Shown here: positions 56,856 to 64,000 of the stretch, piece by piece | Layout of the letters: every line of letters begins with the position of its first letter | Position numbering within the stretch: the first letter of the stretch is position 1 | Assembly (NCBI RefSeq): GCF_004803895.1 | Contig: NZ_CP021978.1 | Span: 682,001-746,000, forward strand | Source of the DNA: Streptomyces hawaiiensis | Lineage (GTDB): Bacteria; Actinomycetota; Actinomycetes; Streptomycetales; Streptomycetaceae | DNA length: 64,000 nucleotides | Direction of reading: 5' to 3' | Made by a program: the position numbers and the translations under genes | The notes under the pieces: model-generated | What the model was told of the DNA's origin: nothing | The model's input: only the letters and a program-made list of their open reading frames with translations | The model's database searches: none

Positions 56856-56871
56856 GCTGGTTTAGACCAAT
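56856..56871 (+). promoter_or_regulatory. dre-like GntR/HutC operator upstream of the GntR gene
   Basis: GCTGGTTTAGACCAAT matches 13 of 16 bases of the remembered DasR element ACTGGTCTAGACCAGT. The core GGTTTAGACC has the GT-x-TA-x-AC pattern of HutC operators. It lies 63 bases before a GntR/HutC-family start and overlaps a plausible promoter. Confidence 0.6.
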
Positions 56872-56933
56872 GCTAGATCTGGTGGCGCACCGAGCCCGTA
56901 CGGCTACCGAACGTCACCCACAGGAGGGGCGGC

Positions 56934-57743
56934 ATGGCCCGCACCACCCCGCACGACCCCCCGCCGGCCGAGGAAGAGCCCCTGTACCGGCGGATCGCGA
57001 CGGAGTTGCTCGGCGAACTGCGCGACGGCACCATCCCGCCCGGTGATCGACTGCCCGGGGAACGGCGGTTGGCCGGTCACTTCGGGGTCAGCCGGGAGAC
57101 CGTGCGGCAGGCGCTGGAGCTGCTGCGCCGCGACGGTCTCGTCGCCACCGACCGGCGCGGCAGCCACGCCACCCTGCCCGGCCTGCCGGTCGAGGCCCCG
57201 GCGTCGCTCACCTTCCCGGTCGGCGCCCGGGCCGCGACGCCGGGCACCGTCGCCCGCGCCACCGTCACCTGGGAGGCGCCCCCGCCTGACCACGCCGAGG
57301 CCCTGGGGCTGGCTCCCGGCCGCCCGACCCTGATCCACCGCTACCGGTACGCGACCACCGACGGACAGGGCCTGCGGACCGCCGTGACCTCGTTCTCCGC
57401 CGTGGCGCTGGCGGAGGTGGCGGAGCTGGCCGGCTACCGCGACCGCGCCGACGGCACCGCCGCCGCACAGCTGTGGCGGGCCTACGACTGGATGCGCCGG
57501 GCCGGTCTGACCCTGCACCACCGCGACGCCATCACCCGTCTGGCGAGCACCCCGTCGGTGCGGGTCACCCGGCGGGTGCACGACCAGTACGCACGCCCGC
57601 TGGAGATCACCGACCTGGTGGTGGACGCCCAACAGGAGGCCTTGGTCTACGAGTTCACGCTGCCGGGCCGGGCGGTGCGGCCCGCGACGGACAGTCGTCG
57701 GTCACCCGTTCGGCGAACCGCCGGCGCCGGTGCCCGCAGATGA
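56934..57743 (+). CDS. GntR-family (HutC subfamily) transcriptional regulator
   Basis: A 269-residue regulator. The winged helix ([40 protein letters not shown]) occupies residues 17-80; the UTRA ligand domain follows (about 95-245, [20 protein letters not shown]). AGGAGGGGCGGC precedes the ATG. HutC members sense sugars, amino acids or their phosphates. A dre-like site upstream suggests autoregulation. The last 25 residues are Arg-rich and may result from fusion to the flanking remnant. Confidence 0.92.
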   Translation: MARTTPHDPPPAEEEPLYRRIATELLGELRDGTIPPGDRLPGERRLAGHFGVSRETVRQALELLRRDGLVATDRRGSHATLPGLPVEAPASLTFPVGARAATPGTVARATVTWEAPPPDHAEALGLAPGRPTLIHRYRYATTDGQGLRTAVTSFSAVALAEVAELAGYRDRADGTAAAQLWRAYDWMRRAGLTLHHRDAITRLASTPSVRVTRRVHDQYARPLEITDLVVDAQQEALVYEFTLPGRAVRPATDSRRSPVRRTAGAGARR

Positions 57744-57935
57744 CGGAGATCATCGAGACACTGCACGGCACCTTCTCGGAGACCGACTTCACCGAGGACC
57801 TGCGGCGCATCGGCGTGCCGACGCTCGTCACGCACGGGGACGACGACCAGATCGCGCCGATCGCCGCCTCGGCCCACCGGACCTCCCGGCGAGAAGGCGT
57901 TCAACGACGATCTGCTGAACTTCCCGCACGGCTGA
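57740..57935 (+). pseudogene. Remnant of an alpha/beta hydrolase (chloroperoxidase type)
   Basis: The frame from the ATG at 57740 (overlapping the GntR stop) reads [20 protein letters not shown], then [10 protein letters not shown], the central-to-late part of non-haem chloroperoxidases. After 57885 a different frame reads [13 protein letters not shown] and stops at 57933-57935, like the family C-terminus. The N-terminal two thirds and the catalytic Ser and His regions are missing. Confidence 0.6.
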
Positions 57936-58683
57936 CGAGCACCGGCCGCGGACACCCCTGGTCCGGCAGCCGGGCCATGACGAGACGTACGCGGGGGCTG
58001 CCGTCCGGTCGCCGCCCGAACTCCTCGAGCGCGTGGAGCTCCACCCGGAAGCCGGCCTCAGCGAGTTCGCGCCGCACGTCCCCCAGGCGGAACGCGCGGT
58101 AGTACATGACGAACGGAGGCCGCCAGAGCGCGTTGCGCACACGCATCACGGTGTCGAAGCCGAGCAGCATCCAGTAGCCGGGCGAGCCCGGGCGGGGCGG
58201 GGCGACCAGTGGGAACGCGAAGCTGCCGCCCGGCCGCAGGACGGACCGGACCTGCGCGAACAGCCCGGGCAGTTCGCGGGGCAGGAAGTGCCCGAAGGCA
58301 CCGAAGCTCACGACCAGGTCGAAGGCGGGCACGAAGGGCAGGGCACGGGCGTCGGCCCGGACCCAGGAGAGCGCCGGGCCCGTCGGCCGGACCCGCTCGC
58401 GTGCGACGTCGAGCATGCCGGCGCTGAAGTCGACGCCGGTGACCCGCTCCCGGCACACCCGTGCCAGCACGCCGACGCCCGCTCCGGTGCCGCAGCACAG
58501 GTCGAGTCCGGCGTCGAAGGACCCCGTCCGCCGCAGCGCCGAGCCGACGGCGTCGAGGACCGCGTCGGGCGTCCGGAACGGCGTGTGGTCGAACTTCGGC
58601 GCGAGGAGGTCGTAGCCGCGCTCGACGGACGACAGCGCCTGGACGGCGAGCTCGCGCAGACGGGGGCCTTCGGGGCTGAACAT
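57901..58683 (-). CDS. SAM-dependent methyltransferase (class I)
   Basis: A 260-residue methyltransferase. The SAM-binding motif is [15 protein letters not shown] (about 60-74), followed by [18 protein letters not shown] and the acidic loop [25 protein letters not shown] is motif III-like. Substrate unknown. It lies four bases downstream of a PadR gene and was probably co-transcribed with it. Its 3' end overlaps the hydrolase remnant by 35 bases. Confidence 0.9.
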   Translation of the reverse strand: MFSPEGPRLRELAVQALSSVERGYDLLAPKFDHTPFRTPDAVLDAVGSALRRTGSFDAGLDLCCGTGAGVGVLARVCRERVTGVDFSAGMLDVARERVRPTGPALSWVRADARALPFVPAFDLVVSFGAFGHFLPRELPGLFAQVRSVLRPGGSFAFPLVAPPRPGSPGYWMLLGFDTVMRVRNALWRPPFVMYYRAFRLGDVRRELAEAGFRVELHALEEFGRRPDGSPRVRLVMARLPDQGCPRPVLVSRAGSSADRR

Positions 58684-58687
58684 CGGA

Positions 58688-59251
58688 TCAGCCTAGAGGA
58701 GCCCGCTGCTTCAGTACGGTGAGTACGCGCTCGCACCAGCGGACGTTCTCCTCCTCGAAGCCGATGCCCCCCATCAGCGTGAGGTACGGGCCGACGCGTT
58801 CGGCGTCCCGGAGGTACTCCTCCTCGCTGCGGCCGGCCAGGAGGCGCTCGCGGACGCGCCGGTAGCGGGCGAGTTTGCCGCGGGCCCACGCCTGGCGCTC
58901 CTCGACCAGCGCACGGGTCGCCCCGGGATCGGCGCCGTCCATGGCCTGGATCTTGATGAGGAGTTCGTCGCGGATGGCGGTGGGCCGCCGGGGCGGCGTG
59001 GCGGCGAACGTGCGCAGGTCCCGGCGGCCGGCCTCGGTCAGCGTGAACATGCGCTTGTCGGGGCGCCGCTCCTGGCGCACCACCCTGGCCTCGATCAGTC
59101 CGTCCCGCGCGAGGCGCTCCAGTTCGCGGTAGAGCTGCTGCGGGGTCGAGGCCCAGAAGTTGGCCAGCGACACGTCGAACACCTTGGACAGCTCGTACCC
59201 CGAGGCCTCGCCCTCCAGGAGCGCCGCGAGAACGGCGTACTTGAGAGACAT
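58688..59251 (-). CDS. PadR-family transcriptional regulator (second)
   Basis: A 187-residue regulator. MSLKYAVLAALLEGEASGYELSKVF begins the winged helix and NFWASTPQQLYRELERLARDGLI is the recognition part. A long C-terminal helical domain follows (about 90-187). It is divergent from a SnoaL-like gene, with two operator-like repeats between them, and is followed by a methyltransferase gene. Confidence 0.92.
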   Translation of the reverse strand: MSLKYAVLAALLEGEASGYELSKVFDVSLANFWASTPQQLYRELERLARDGLIEARVVRQERRPDKRMFTLTEAGRRDLRTFAATPPRRPTAIRDELLIKIQAMDGADPGATRALVEERQAWARGKLARYRRVRERLLAGRSEEEYLRDAERVGPYLTLMGGIGFEEENVRWCERVLTVLKQRAPLG

Positions 59252-59263
59252 GTGGACACCGTA

Positions 59264-59306
59264 TCAACGGTTGACTAATCTACTCCGCACCTACTCAACA
59301 AATTGA
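59264..59306. promoter_or_regulatory. Two TCAA/TTGA inverted repeats between PadR and SnoaL genes
   Basis: TCAACGGTTGA (59264-59274) and TCAACAAATTGA (59295-59306) lie in the 68-base divergent gap. Both have TCAA/TTGA arms, 31 bases apart. They are candidate PadR operators controlling both directions. Confidence 0.6.
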
Positions 59307-59319
59307 CCAAGGCGGTTCG

Positions 59320-59718
59320 ATGCGTGCATTCCGTGAGGCGGTCGAGAAGCTCGACCTCGACGCCGCCGAGGCGCTGCTGGCGCCGGACGTCGTCTTCACC
59401 AGCCCGGTCGTGTTCAAGCCGTACGCCGGGAAGGCGATCACTGCCGCGATCCTGCGCGCCGTCTCCGGGGTCTTCCAGGACTTCCGCTACGTGCGCGAGA
59501 TCAACGACGTGAACGGCCGCGACCACGCCCTGGTCTTCACCGCTCGCGTGGGCGACCGAGAGATCAACGGCTGCGACTTCATCCACGTCGACGAGAACGG
59601 GCTTATCGACGAATTCACGGTCATGGTCCGCCCGTTGTCGGGGGCACAGGCCCTCGCTGCGGCCATGGGCGAGCAGTTCGAGCGGATCGCCGAGGAGGCC
59701 CGCGCCCGCTCGGTCTGA
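59320..59718 (+). CDS. SnoaL/NTF2-like small protein
   Basis: A 132-residue protein with the NTF2-like pattern: AVEKLDLDAAEALLAPDVVFTSPVV, FKPYAGKAITAAILRAV, then VFTARVGDREINGCDFIHV and DENGLIDEFTVMVRPL. Such proteins are isomerases, hydratases or ligand carriers. Divergent from the PadR gene, it is its most likely target. No activity can be assigned. Confidence 0.85.
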   Translation: MRAFREAVEKLDLDAAEALLAPDVVFTSPVVFKPYAGKAITAAILRAVSGVFQDFRYVREINDVNGRDHALVFTARVGDREINGCDFIHVDENGLIDEFTVMVRPLSGAQALAAAMGEQFERIAEEARARSV

Positions 59719-59788
59719 GCGACACGTCGGAAGTTCCGTTTCCCGCGTTCTCCCGCCGCCCCAGGCCGGTTCACGGTTGGATGTCCCC

Positions 59789-60616
59789 ATGACGTCCGCC
59801 GAGCACGACCGGCTGATGCGGGCCAACCAGGCGAACTGGGACGCCCGCACGCCCATCCACCTCGCCAGCCGCTTCTACGGTCTCGATCAGGACCTCGGCC
59901 CCGAGCGCTGGTTCGCCCCGTTCGAGTGGGAGGACCTCGGCGAGCTGGCCGGGCGTGACGTGCTGCATCTCCAGTGCCATCTCGGCACGGAGACGATCGC
60001 CTTCGCGCGGCGCGGTGCCCGGGCCGTCGGCCTCGACTTCTCCGAGGCGTCCGTGGCGGCGGCCCAGGACATCGCGGTGAAGTCCGGCGCGGACGTGACG
60101 TACGTCCGGGCGAACGTGTACGACGCCGTCGCGGCCCTGGACGGGCGGCGGTTCGACGTCGTGTACACCGGCAAGGGCGCCCTGTGCTACCTCCCCGACC
60201 TTCACCGGTGGGCGGAGACCGTCCGCCAACTCCTGCGTCCCGGCGGCCGGGTGTACGTCGTCGAGTTCCATCCCCTGCTCAACTCGCTCGGGCCGAAGCC
60301 CGCTCCGGGCGAGGGACCCGAGCTGCTCCTGCGTCACGACTACCTGGGCGGCGCCGGTCCGGTACACCGCGACGGGACCCACACCTACACGGACGGCCCT
60401 GCCGTCGAGGGCGCCACGGACAGCTACGAGTGGATGCACGGCATGGGCGAGGTCGTCAACGCGTTGACGGGGGCGGGGCTCGCTGTGCGACGCCTGCGGG
60501 AAGCCGACGAACTTCCCTGGCCGCGCTGGCCGCAGATGGTCCGTACGGAGTCCGGCTGGTGGCGACTGCCCGAGCCGCGGATCCCATTGCTGTACGGGCT
60601 GCTGGCCACTCGCTGA
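59789..60616 (+). CDS. Class I SAM-dependent methyltransferase
   Basis: A 275-residue methyltransferase. DVLHLQCHLGTETIAFARRG is the SAM-binding motif (about 57-76), followed by AVGLDFSEASVAAAQDIA and RFDVVYTGKGALCYLPDL. It ends WPQMVRTESGWWRLPEP, typical of a broad methyltransferase family in actinobacteria. The ATG at 59789 is chosen over an upstream TTG. Substrate unknown. Confidence 0.9.
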   Translation: MTSAEHDRLMRANQANWDARTPIHLASRFYGLDQDLGPERWFAPFEWEDLGELAGRDVLHLQCHLGTETIAFARRGARAVGLDFSEASVAAAQDIAVKSGADVTYVRANVYDAVAALDGRRFDVVYTGKGALCYLPDLHRWAETVRQLLRPGGRVYVVEFHPLLNSLGPKPAPGEGPELLLRHDYLGGAGPVHRDGTHTYTDGPAVEGATDSYEWMHGMGEVVNALTGAGLAVRRLREADELPWPRWPQMVRTESGWWRLPEPRIPLLYGLLATR

Positions 60617-60864
60617 GGAAGCCGACCCCCGCCTGCCGCTTTCGATGGTAGGCTGAGCAGAGCACTCGTGTACGCCCCTCTTTGTGGGCGCCGGTGCCAG
60701 TTTTTCAACTCTCTCCCTTCATGTGCAGCACCACGACGGGTTCCGTCGTATCCGAAGTGCTGTTTCTCCGCCGCCCGGAGCCGTGCCACAGGCCCTCCTT
60801 CGCGGTCCTCTCCCCCTCCCCTCGTATGTGCCAGCCTGCCGTCCGTGAAAGGACACACACCACC
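60617..60864 (+). promoter_or_regulatory. Long C-rich leader of the rho gene
   Basis: The 248-base leader contains a seven-base-pair hairpin (ACGACGG, 60733-60739, with CCGTCGT, 60743-60749) and, at about 60797-60835, a C- and T-rich, G-poor stretch including CTCTCCCCCTCCCCTCG. That composition is typical of Rho-loading (rut) RNA and suggests autoregulation. Confidence 0.45.
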
Positions 60865-62010
60865 ATGACCACCACCCTGGAAAACCCACCCGTACACCAG
60901 CAGGACACCGGGCACCGGACCGTGTCCGGTGTCCTCGACATCGACGCGAGCGGGAAGGGGCACCTGCGCGCCGAGAGCTTCCTGCCCTCGCCCGCCGACG
61001 CCGCCGTCTCCCCCGCGCTGATCCGCCGGTACGGCCTGCGCAAGGGCGACCTCGTCGAGGGCGTGCTCGGCGACCGGCGCGGCCTCACCGACGTCGAACG
61101 GGTCGACGGCCGTACGGCCGGGAACCCGCGCGACAGGCGCGCCTTCCAGGACCTGACGCCGCTGCACCCGCACGAGCGGCTGCGGCTCGAGCACCCGTCC
61201 GCCGGACTGGCCGGACGCGTCGTCGACCTGATCACACCGGTCGGAAAGGGCCAGCGCGGGCTCATCGTGGCCCCGCCCAAGACCGGCAAGACCGTCCTCC
61301 TCCAGCAGCTCGCCGCCGCCGTCACCGGCAACCATCCCGAGTGCCGGCTGATGATGCTGCTGCTCGACGAACGGCCCGAGGAGGTCACCGACATGCAGCG
61401 CTGTGTGCGAGGCGAGGTGTACGCCTCGACCTTCGACCGCAGCGCCAAGCAGCACATCGCGCTCGCCGACCTCGTGATCGAGCGCGCCAAGCGGCTCGTC
61501 GAGGCCGGCGAGGACGTCGTCATCCTCCTCGACTCGCTGACCCGGCTGTGCCGGGCCCACAACAACGCGGCCGCCTCCGGTGGCCGCATCCTCACCGGGG
61601 GTGTCGACGCGACCGCGCTCACCGGCCCCAAGCGGTTCTTCGGCGCCGCCCGGTCGGCCGAGGAGGGCGGTTCCCTCACCATCCTCGCGACCGCCCTGGT
61701 GGAGACCGGCTCCCGGGCCGACGACTTCTACTTCGAGGAGCTGAAGAGCACCGGCAACATGGAGCTCCGCCTCGGCCGGGATCCGGCGTCCCGCCGCGTC
61801 TTCCCGGCCGTCGACATCATCCCCTCGGGTACCCGTCGCGAGGAACTCCTCCTGCCTCCGGCCGAGTTGGCGGCCGTCCACGGCCTGCGGCGCGTGCTGC
61901 AGGGCCGGGACGGGCAGGGCGCGCTGGAGACCCTTCTGGAGCGGATGCGCGAGACGCCGGACAACGCGACATTCCTGCGGCGCATCCAGCCCACGCTGCC
62001 CTCGGGCTGA
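60865..62010 (+). CDS. rho: Short Rho-type transcription termination factor (second copy)
   Basis: A 381-residue Rho paralogue. The ATPase has Walker A APPKTGKT (136-143), the Walker B region [11 protein letters not shown], the Q-loop [11 protein letters not shown] and the R-loop Lys294 in [12 protein letters not shown]. It lacks the long acidic N-terminal extension of the main actinobacterial Rho. In the RNA-binding domain the aromatic GFGFLR-type motif is GKGHLR (30-35). GAAAGGA precedes the ATG. Probably an accessory Rho with altered RNA preference. Confidence 0.92.
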   Translation: MTTTLENPPVHQQDTGHRTVSGVLDIDASGKGHLRAESFLPSPADAAVSPALIRRYGLRKGDLVEGVLGDRRGLTDVERVDGRTAGNPRDRRAFQDLTPLHPHERLRLEHPSAGLAGRVVDLITPVGKGQRGLIVAPPKTGKTVLLQQLAAAVTGNHPECRLMMLLLDERPEEVTDMQRCVRGEVYASTFDRSAKQHIALADLVIERAKRLVEAGEDVVILLDSLTRLCRAHNNAAASGGRILTGGVDATALTGPKRFFGAARSAEEGGSLTILATALVETGSRADDFYFEELKSTGNMELRLGRDPASRRVFPAVDIIPSGTRREELLLPPAELAAVHGLRRVLQGRDGQGALETLLERMRETPDNATFLRRIQPTLPSG

Positions 62011-62091
62011 GCCGAGGAGATCAGCCATCCGGGTGCTAGCGCGCTGCGCGCGGCCCCGTCGTCACCGTGCGGAGCATGTCCGTTTCTACGT

Positions 62092-62105
62092 TGATCATAT
62101 GATCA
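62092..62105. promoter_or_regulatory. Perfect 14-base palindrome spanning the carboxypeptidase start
   Basis: TGATCATATGATCA covers the ATG at 62099. TACGTT (62087-62092) could be a -10 for a near-leaderless transcript. The site may be an operator blocking transcription or translation start. Confidence 0.5.
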
Positions 62106-63274
62106 TCGGATTCTCTTCCCGGGTGGCCGTGTCGGCCGGTGCGCTCTGCGTCGCGGGGCTCTTGGCGCTGATGCCCGCGGCGGCTGCCGGCCCCGGCGGG
62201 GCGGAGCCCACTCCGCCGGGCGGGCCGAGGGCCGCGGCACCGCACCCCTCGCTGCTCTACCGTCCCGGCACCCAGGTGCGCCTGCGCGCCGGGGCGTCCC
62301 GTGTCCCGGAGGTCTCCGCGCTGTCCTGGGTGGTTGCCGACGCCCGTACCGGCGAGGTGCTCGCCGCCCACAACGCGCACCGCAGGCTGCCCCCGGCCAG
62401 CACCCTGAAGACCCTGTTCGCCCTCACCCTGCTGCCCGGGCTGCCGGCGGGCATCAAACACACGGTCCGCGAGCGGGAGCTGAGGGGCATCGGCGCCGGC
62501 AGCAGCCTCGTCGGGGTCACCGAGGGCCGTACGTACCGGATCGCCGACCTGTGGCGCGGTGTCTTCCTCAACTCGGGCAACGACGCCGTGCACGTCCTGG
62601 CCGAGCTCAACGGCGGCTGGCGGCACACGGCCGAGCGGATGCAGGCCAAGGCCCGGTCCCTCGGCGCCCTCGACACCCGCGTGGTGTCACCCGACGGGTA
62701 CGACGCACCGGGCCAGGTGTCGTCGGCGTACGACCTGGCGGTGTTCGGCCGGGTGGGGCTGCGCAATCCCGACTTCGCCCGGTACTGCGCCACGGTGGAG
62801 GCAAGGTTCCCCGGCGGGGGCGGTTGGTCGTACCCGATCCTCAACACCAACCGGCTGCTGAGCGGCGCCCAGGGCGTGAAGCCGTACCGGGGGCTGATCG
62901 GGATCAAGAACGGCTACACCAGCAAGGCCGGCAGCACCCTCGTCGCGGCGGCGCGGCGGGACCGGCGCACCCTGGTCGTGACGGTGATGAACCCTCAGGA
63001 GGGCGGCGGCTCCGCCGTGTACGAGGAGGCGCGCTCGCTGCTCGACTGGGGCTTCAGGTCGGCCGGGAGGGTCGAGGCGGTGGGCTCGCTCGGCGCGCCG
63101 CGCACGCCCGCGCGGCCGGCGGCGACGACGCCGCCCGCGGTCGCGGCGGCGGTCCCGCAGGAGCACGGGTCCCTCTGGACGGCGGCGGGGCTGATCGCGG
63201 GTGCCACCGGTACGGGTGCGGCGGTCGTGGTACTGGTGCTGCGGCTTCCGGTCCGCAGGTCCGGCCGGGGCTGA
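62099..63274 (+). CDS. D-alanyl-D-alanine carboxypeptidase (peptidase S11)
   Basis: A 391-residue exported penicillin-binding protein. Signal segment about 8-31. SxxK is STLKT (Ser101, Lys104), SxN is LNSGNDA (158-160), and the third motif is KNG (269-271, GIKNGYTSKAG) where KTG is usual. A membrane segment near the C-terminus (about 360-383) anchors it outside. It trims peptidoglycan side chains. The ATG at 62099 lacks a clear ribosome site; a GTG at 62033 is an alternative. Its 3' 280 bases overlap the convergent GT87 gene. Confidence 0.9.
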   Translation: MIIGFSSRVAVSAGALCVAGLLALMPAAAAGPGGAEPTPPGGPRAAAPHPSLLYRPGTQVRLRAGASRVPEVSALSWVVADARTGEVLAAHNAHRRLPPASTLKTLFALTLLPGLPAGIKHTVRERELRGIGAGSSLVGVTEGRTYRIADLWRGVFLNSGNDAVHVLAELNGGWRHTAERMQAKARSLGALDTRVVSPDGYDAPGQVSSAYDLAVFGRVGLRNPDFARYCATVEARFPGGGGWSYPILNTNRLLSGAQGVKPYRGLIGIKNGYTSKAGSTLVAAARRDRRTLVVTVMNPQEGGGSAVYEEARSLLDWGFRSAGRVEAVGSLGAPRTPARPAATTPPAVAAAVPQEHGSLWTAAGLIAGATGTGAAVVVLVLRLPVRRSGRG

Positions 63275-64000
63275 CCCACCGGCAGCCACAGCAGCAGGCC
63301 CAGGGTGATCCAGGCGTAGGTGTTGCCGCCCAGGAACCCGTCGACGCCGGACGCGTCGTCGACCCACAGCCACACCACGCTCGTGCACAGCACCGCGTAC
63401 AGGGCGCCCGCGGCCCGGGGGCGCCCCGCGCGGACCAGTACGGCGAAGGACGGCAACAGCCAGACGAGATGGTGCACCCAGGTGATCGGGCTGACGAGAC
63501 AGGCGGCGAGGCCGGTCAGGGCGAACGCCGCCGTCCACTCCCCGGCCACGACCGCCCGGCGCGTCCGCGCCGCCCACACACCGAGGATGAGCAGGACCGC
63601 CACCGCCCACACCGCGCGGTCCGGTTCACCGAGCCGGGCCAGGATGCCCTGCACCGACTGGTTCGAGACGTAACCGAGGCGCCCCACGCGGTCGGTGTCC
63701 CACAGCGCCTCGGTCCAGTAGAAACGCGACGCGTCCGGGTCCACCCAGGCCGCCAGGGCCGTGGCCCCCAGGGCGACGGCCGTGGCGAGCGCGGCCGCCC
63801 GCCATCGCCTGGCCACCAGCAGCAGACCGATGAACAGCGCCGGCGTGAGCTTGATCGCCGCCGCGAGCCCGACGCCGACGCCCGCCAGGCGTCCTCGTCC
63901 GGTGGCGAGCAGTGTCGCGTCGGTGAGGACGAGTGCCAGCAGCAGAAGGTTGACCTGGCCGAAGCTGAAGGTGTCACGGAGCGGTTCGAACAGGGCGAGC
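62995..64000 (-). CDS. GT87-family (DUF2029) polyprenol-phosphate mannosyltransferase, C-terminal part
   Basis: The gene enters from beyond base 64000, and 334 residues plus stop are seen. At least eight hydrophobic segments occur; LRDTFSFGQVNLLLLALVL, AAIKLTPALFIGLLLV and SPITWVHHLVWLLPSF are GT87 landmarks. The frame stays open past the membrane part (ending near LLLWLPVGQPRP) with a 90-residue Ser/Thr/Ala-rich tail, stopping at 62995. It therefore overlaps the carboxypeptidase gene tail to tail by 280 bases. It probably mannosylates a lipoglycan precursor. Confidence 0.85.
   Translation of the reverse strand, partial: LALFEPLRDTFSFGQVNLLLLALVLTDATLLATGRGRLAGVGVGLAAAIKLTPALFIGLLLVARRWRAAALATAVALGATALAAWVDPDASRFYWTEALWDTDRVGRLGYVSNQSVQGILARLGEPDRAVWAVAVLLILGVWAARTRRAVVAGEWTAAFALTGLAACLVSPITWVHHLVWLLPSFAVLVRAGRPRAAGALYAVLCTSVVWLWVDDASGVDGFLGGNTYAWITLGLLLWLPVGQPRPDLRTGSRSTSTTTAAPVPVAPAISPAAVQRDPCSCGTAAATAGGVVAAGRAGVRGAPSEPTASTLPADLKPQSSSERASSYTAEPPPS

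Overview
This is 64 kb of very GC-rich DNA with actinobacterial gene style: GTG and TTG starts, ATGA/GTGA overlaps, strong GGAGG-type ribosome sites, and Tat-type lipoproteins. LacI, PadR, PucR, SARP-era and Rv1733c-type families, together with a dispersed repeat typical of the genus, point to Streptomyces. The mixture of catabolic operons, stress genes, duplicated housekeeping genes (a second rho, an orphan ctaD) and gene remnants suggests a chromosome arm rather than the core. I see no rRNA, tRNA, CRISPR array, transposase, integrase or origin.

Layout, left part. 1-5.2 kb: a leftward oxidase / HAD hydrolase / ABC importer operon (the ATPase runs off the window) with a divergent PucR regulator. 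5.2-5.8 kb: a DEDDh exonuclease. 6.0-14.9 kb: a LacI regulator followed by a sugar ABC importer without its own ATPase, a GH42 beta-galactosidase and a secreted sialidase-fold enzyme with a ricin-type lectin domain, closed by a strong terminator. 15-18.4 kb: an acyl-CoA dehydrogenase carrying an in-frame repeat insertion, a Cys-rich copper-binding-type protein, a small DUF6479-like membrane protein, and a SigE-type sigma factor with a membrane partner. 18.5-25.4 kb: two polyprenol-type glycosyltransferases, an NCS1 permease with a Cys-rich tail, and a KhtT/KhtU-like K+/H+ antiporter pair.

Middle. 25.4-28.4 kb: short repeats, an Rv1733c-family protein, an AlkZ-like winged-helix protein and a graveyard of at least two gene remnants. 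28.4-34.9 kb: a striking group of diiron and respiratory genes: hemerythrin, a double ferritin-like protein, a YbdK-type ligase, a second hemerythrin with a membrane tail, and an orphan cytochrome oxidase subunit I with a small partner. 35-39.4 kb: a membrane protein, a lipoprotein and a large GH95 fucosidase interrupted by two discoidin domains. 39.8-41.8 kb: the PTS-dependent dihydroxyacetone kinase operon dhaKLM. 41.9-44.8 kb: a GH75 chitosanase, an FN3 lipoprotein and a surface protein.

Right part. 44.9-47.5 kb: fadH with a PadR regulator. 48.4-50.5 kb: a PAS-PAS-GAF-SpoIIE phosphatase. 50.5-51.5 kb: a PrmC-like methyltransferase preceded by an Arg-rich leader peptide and a hairpin. 51.6-53.5 kb: a MarR regulator, a molybdopterin oxidoreductase and its flavin reductase. 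53.7-57.7 kb: a second Rv1733c protein, a CE7 esterase, a beta-lactamase-fold esterase and a GntR/HutC regulator with a dre-like operator. 57.7-60.6 kb: a hydrolase remnant, two methyltransferases, a second PadR regulator and a SnoaL-like protein. 60.6-64 kb: a second rho with a C-rich leader, a D-Ala-D-Ala carboxypeptidase, and a GT87 transferase whose 3' end overlaps the carboxypeptidase gene.

All family assignments come from reading the translated sequence and remembered motifs; no database search was possible.
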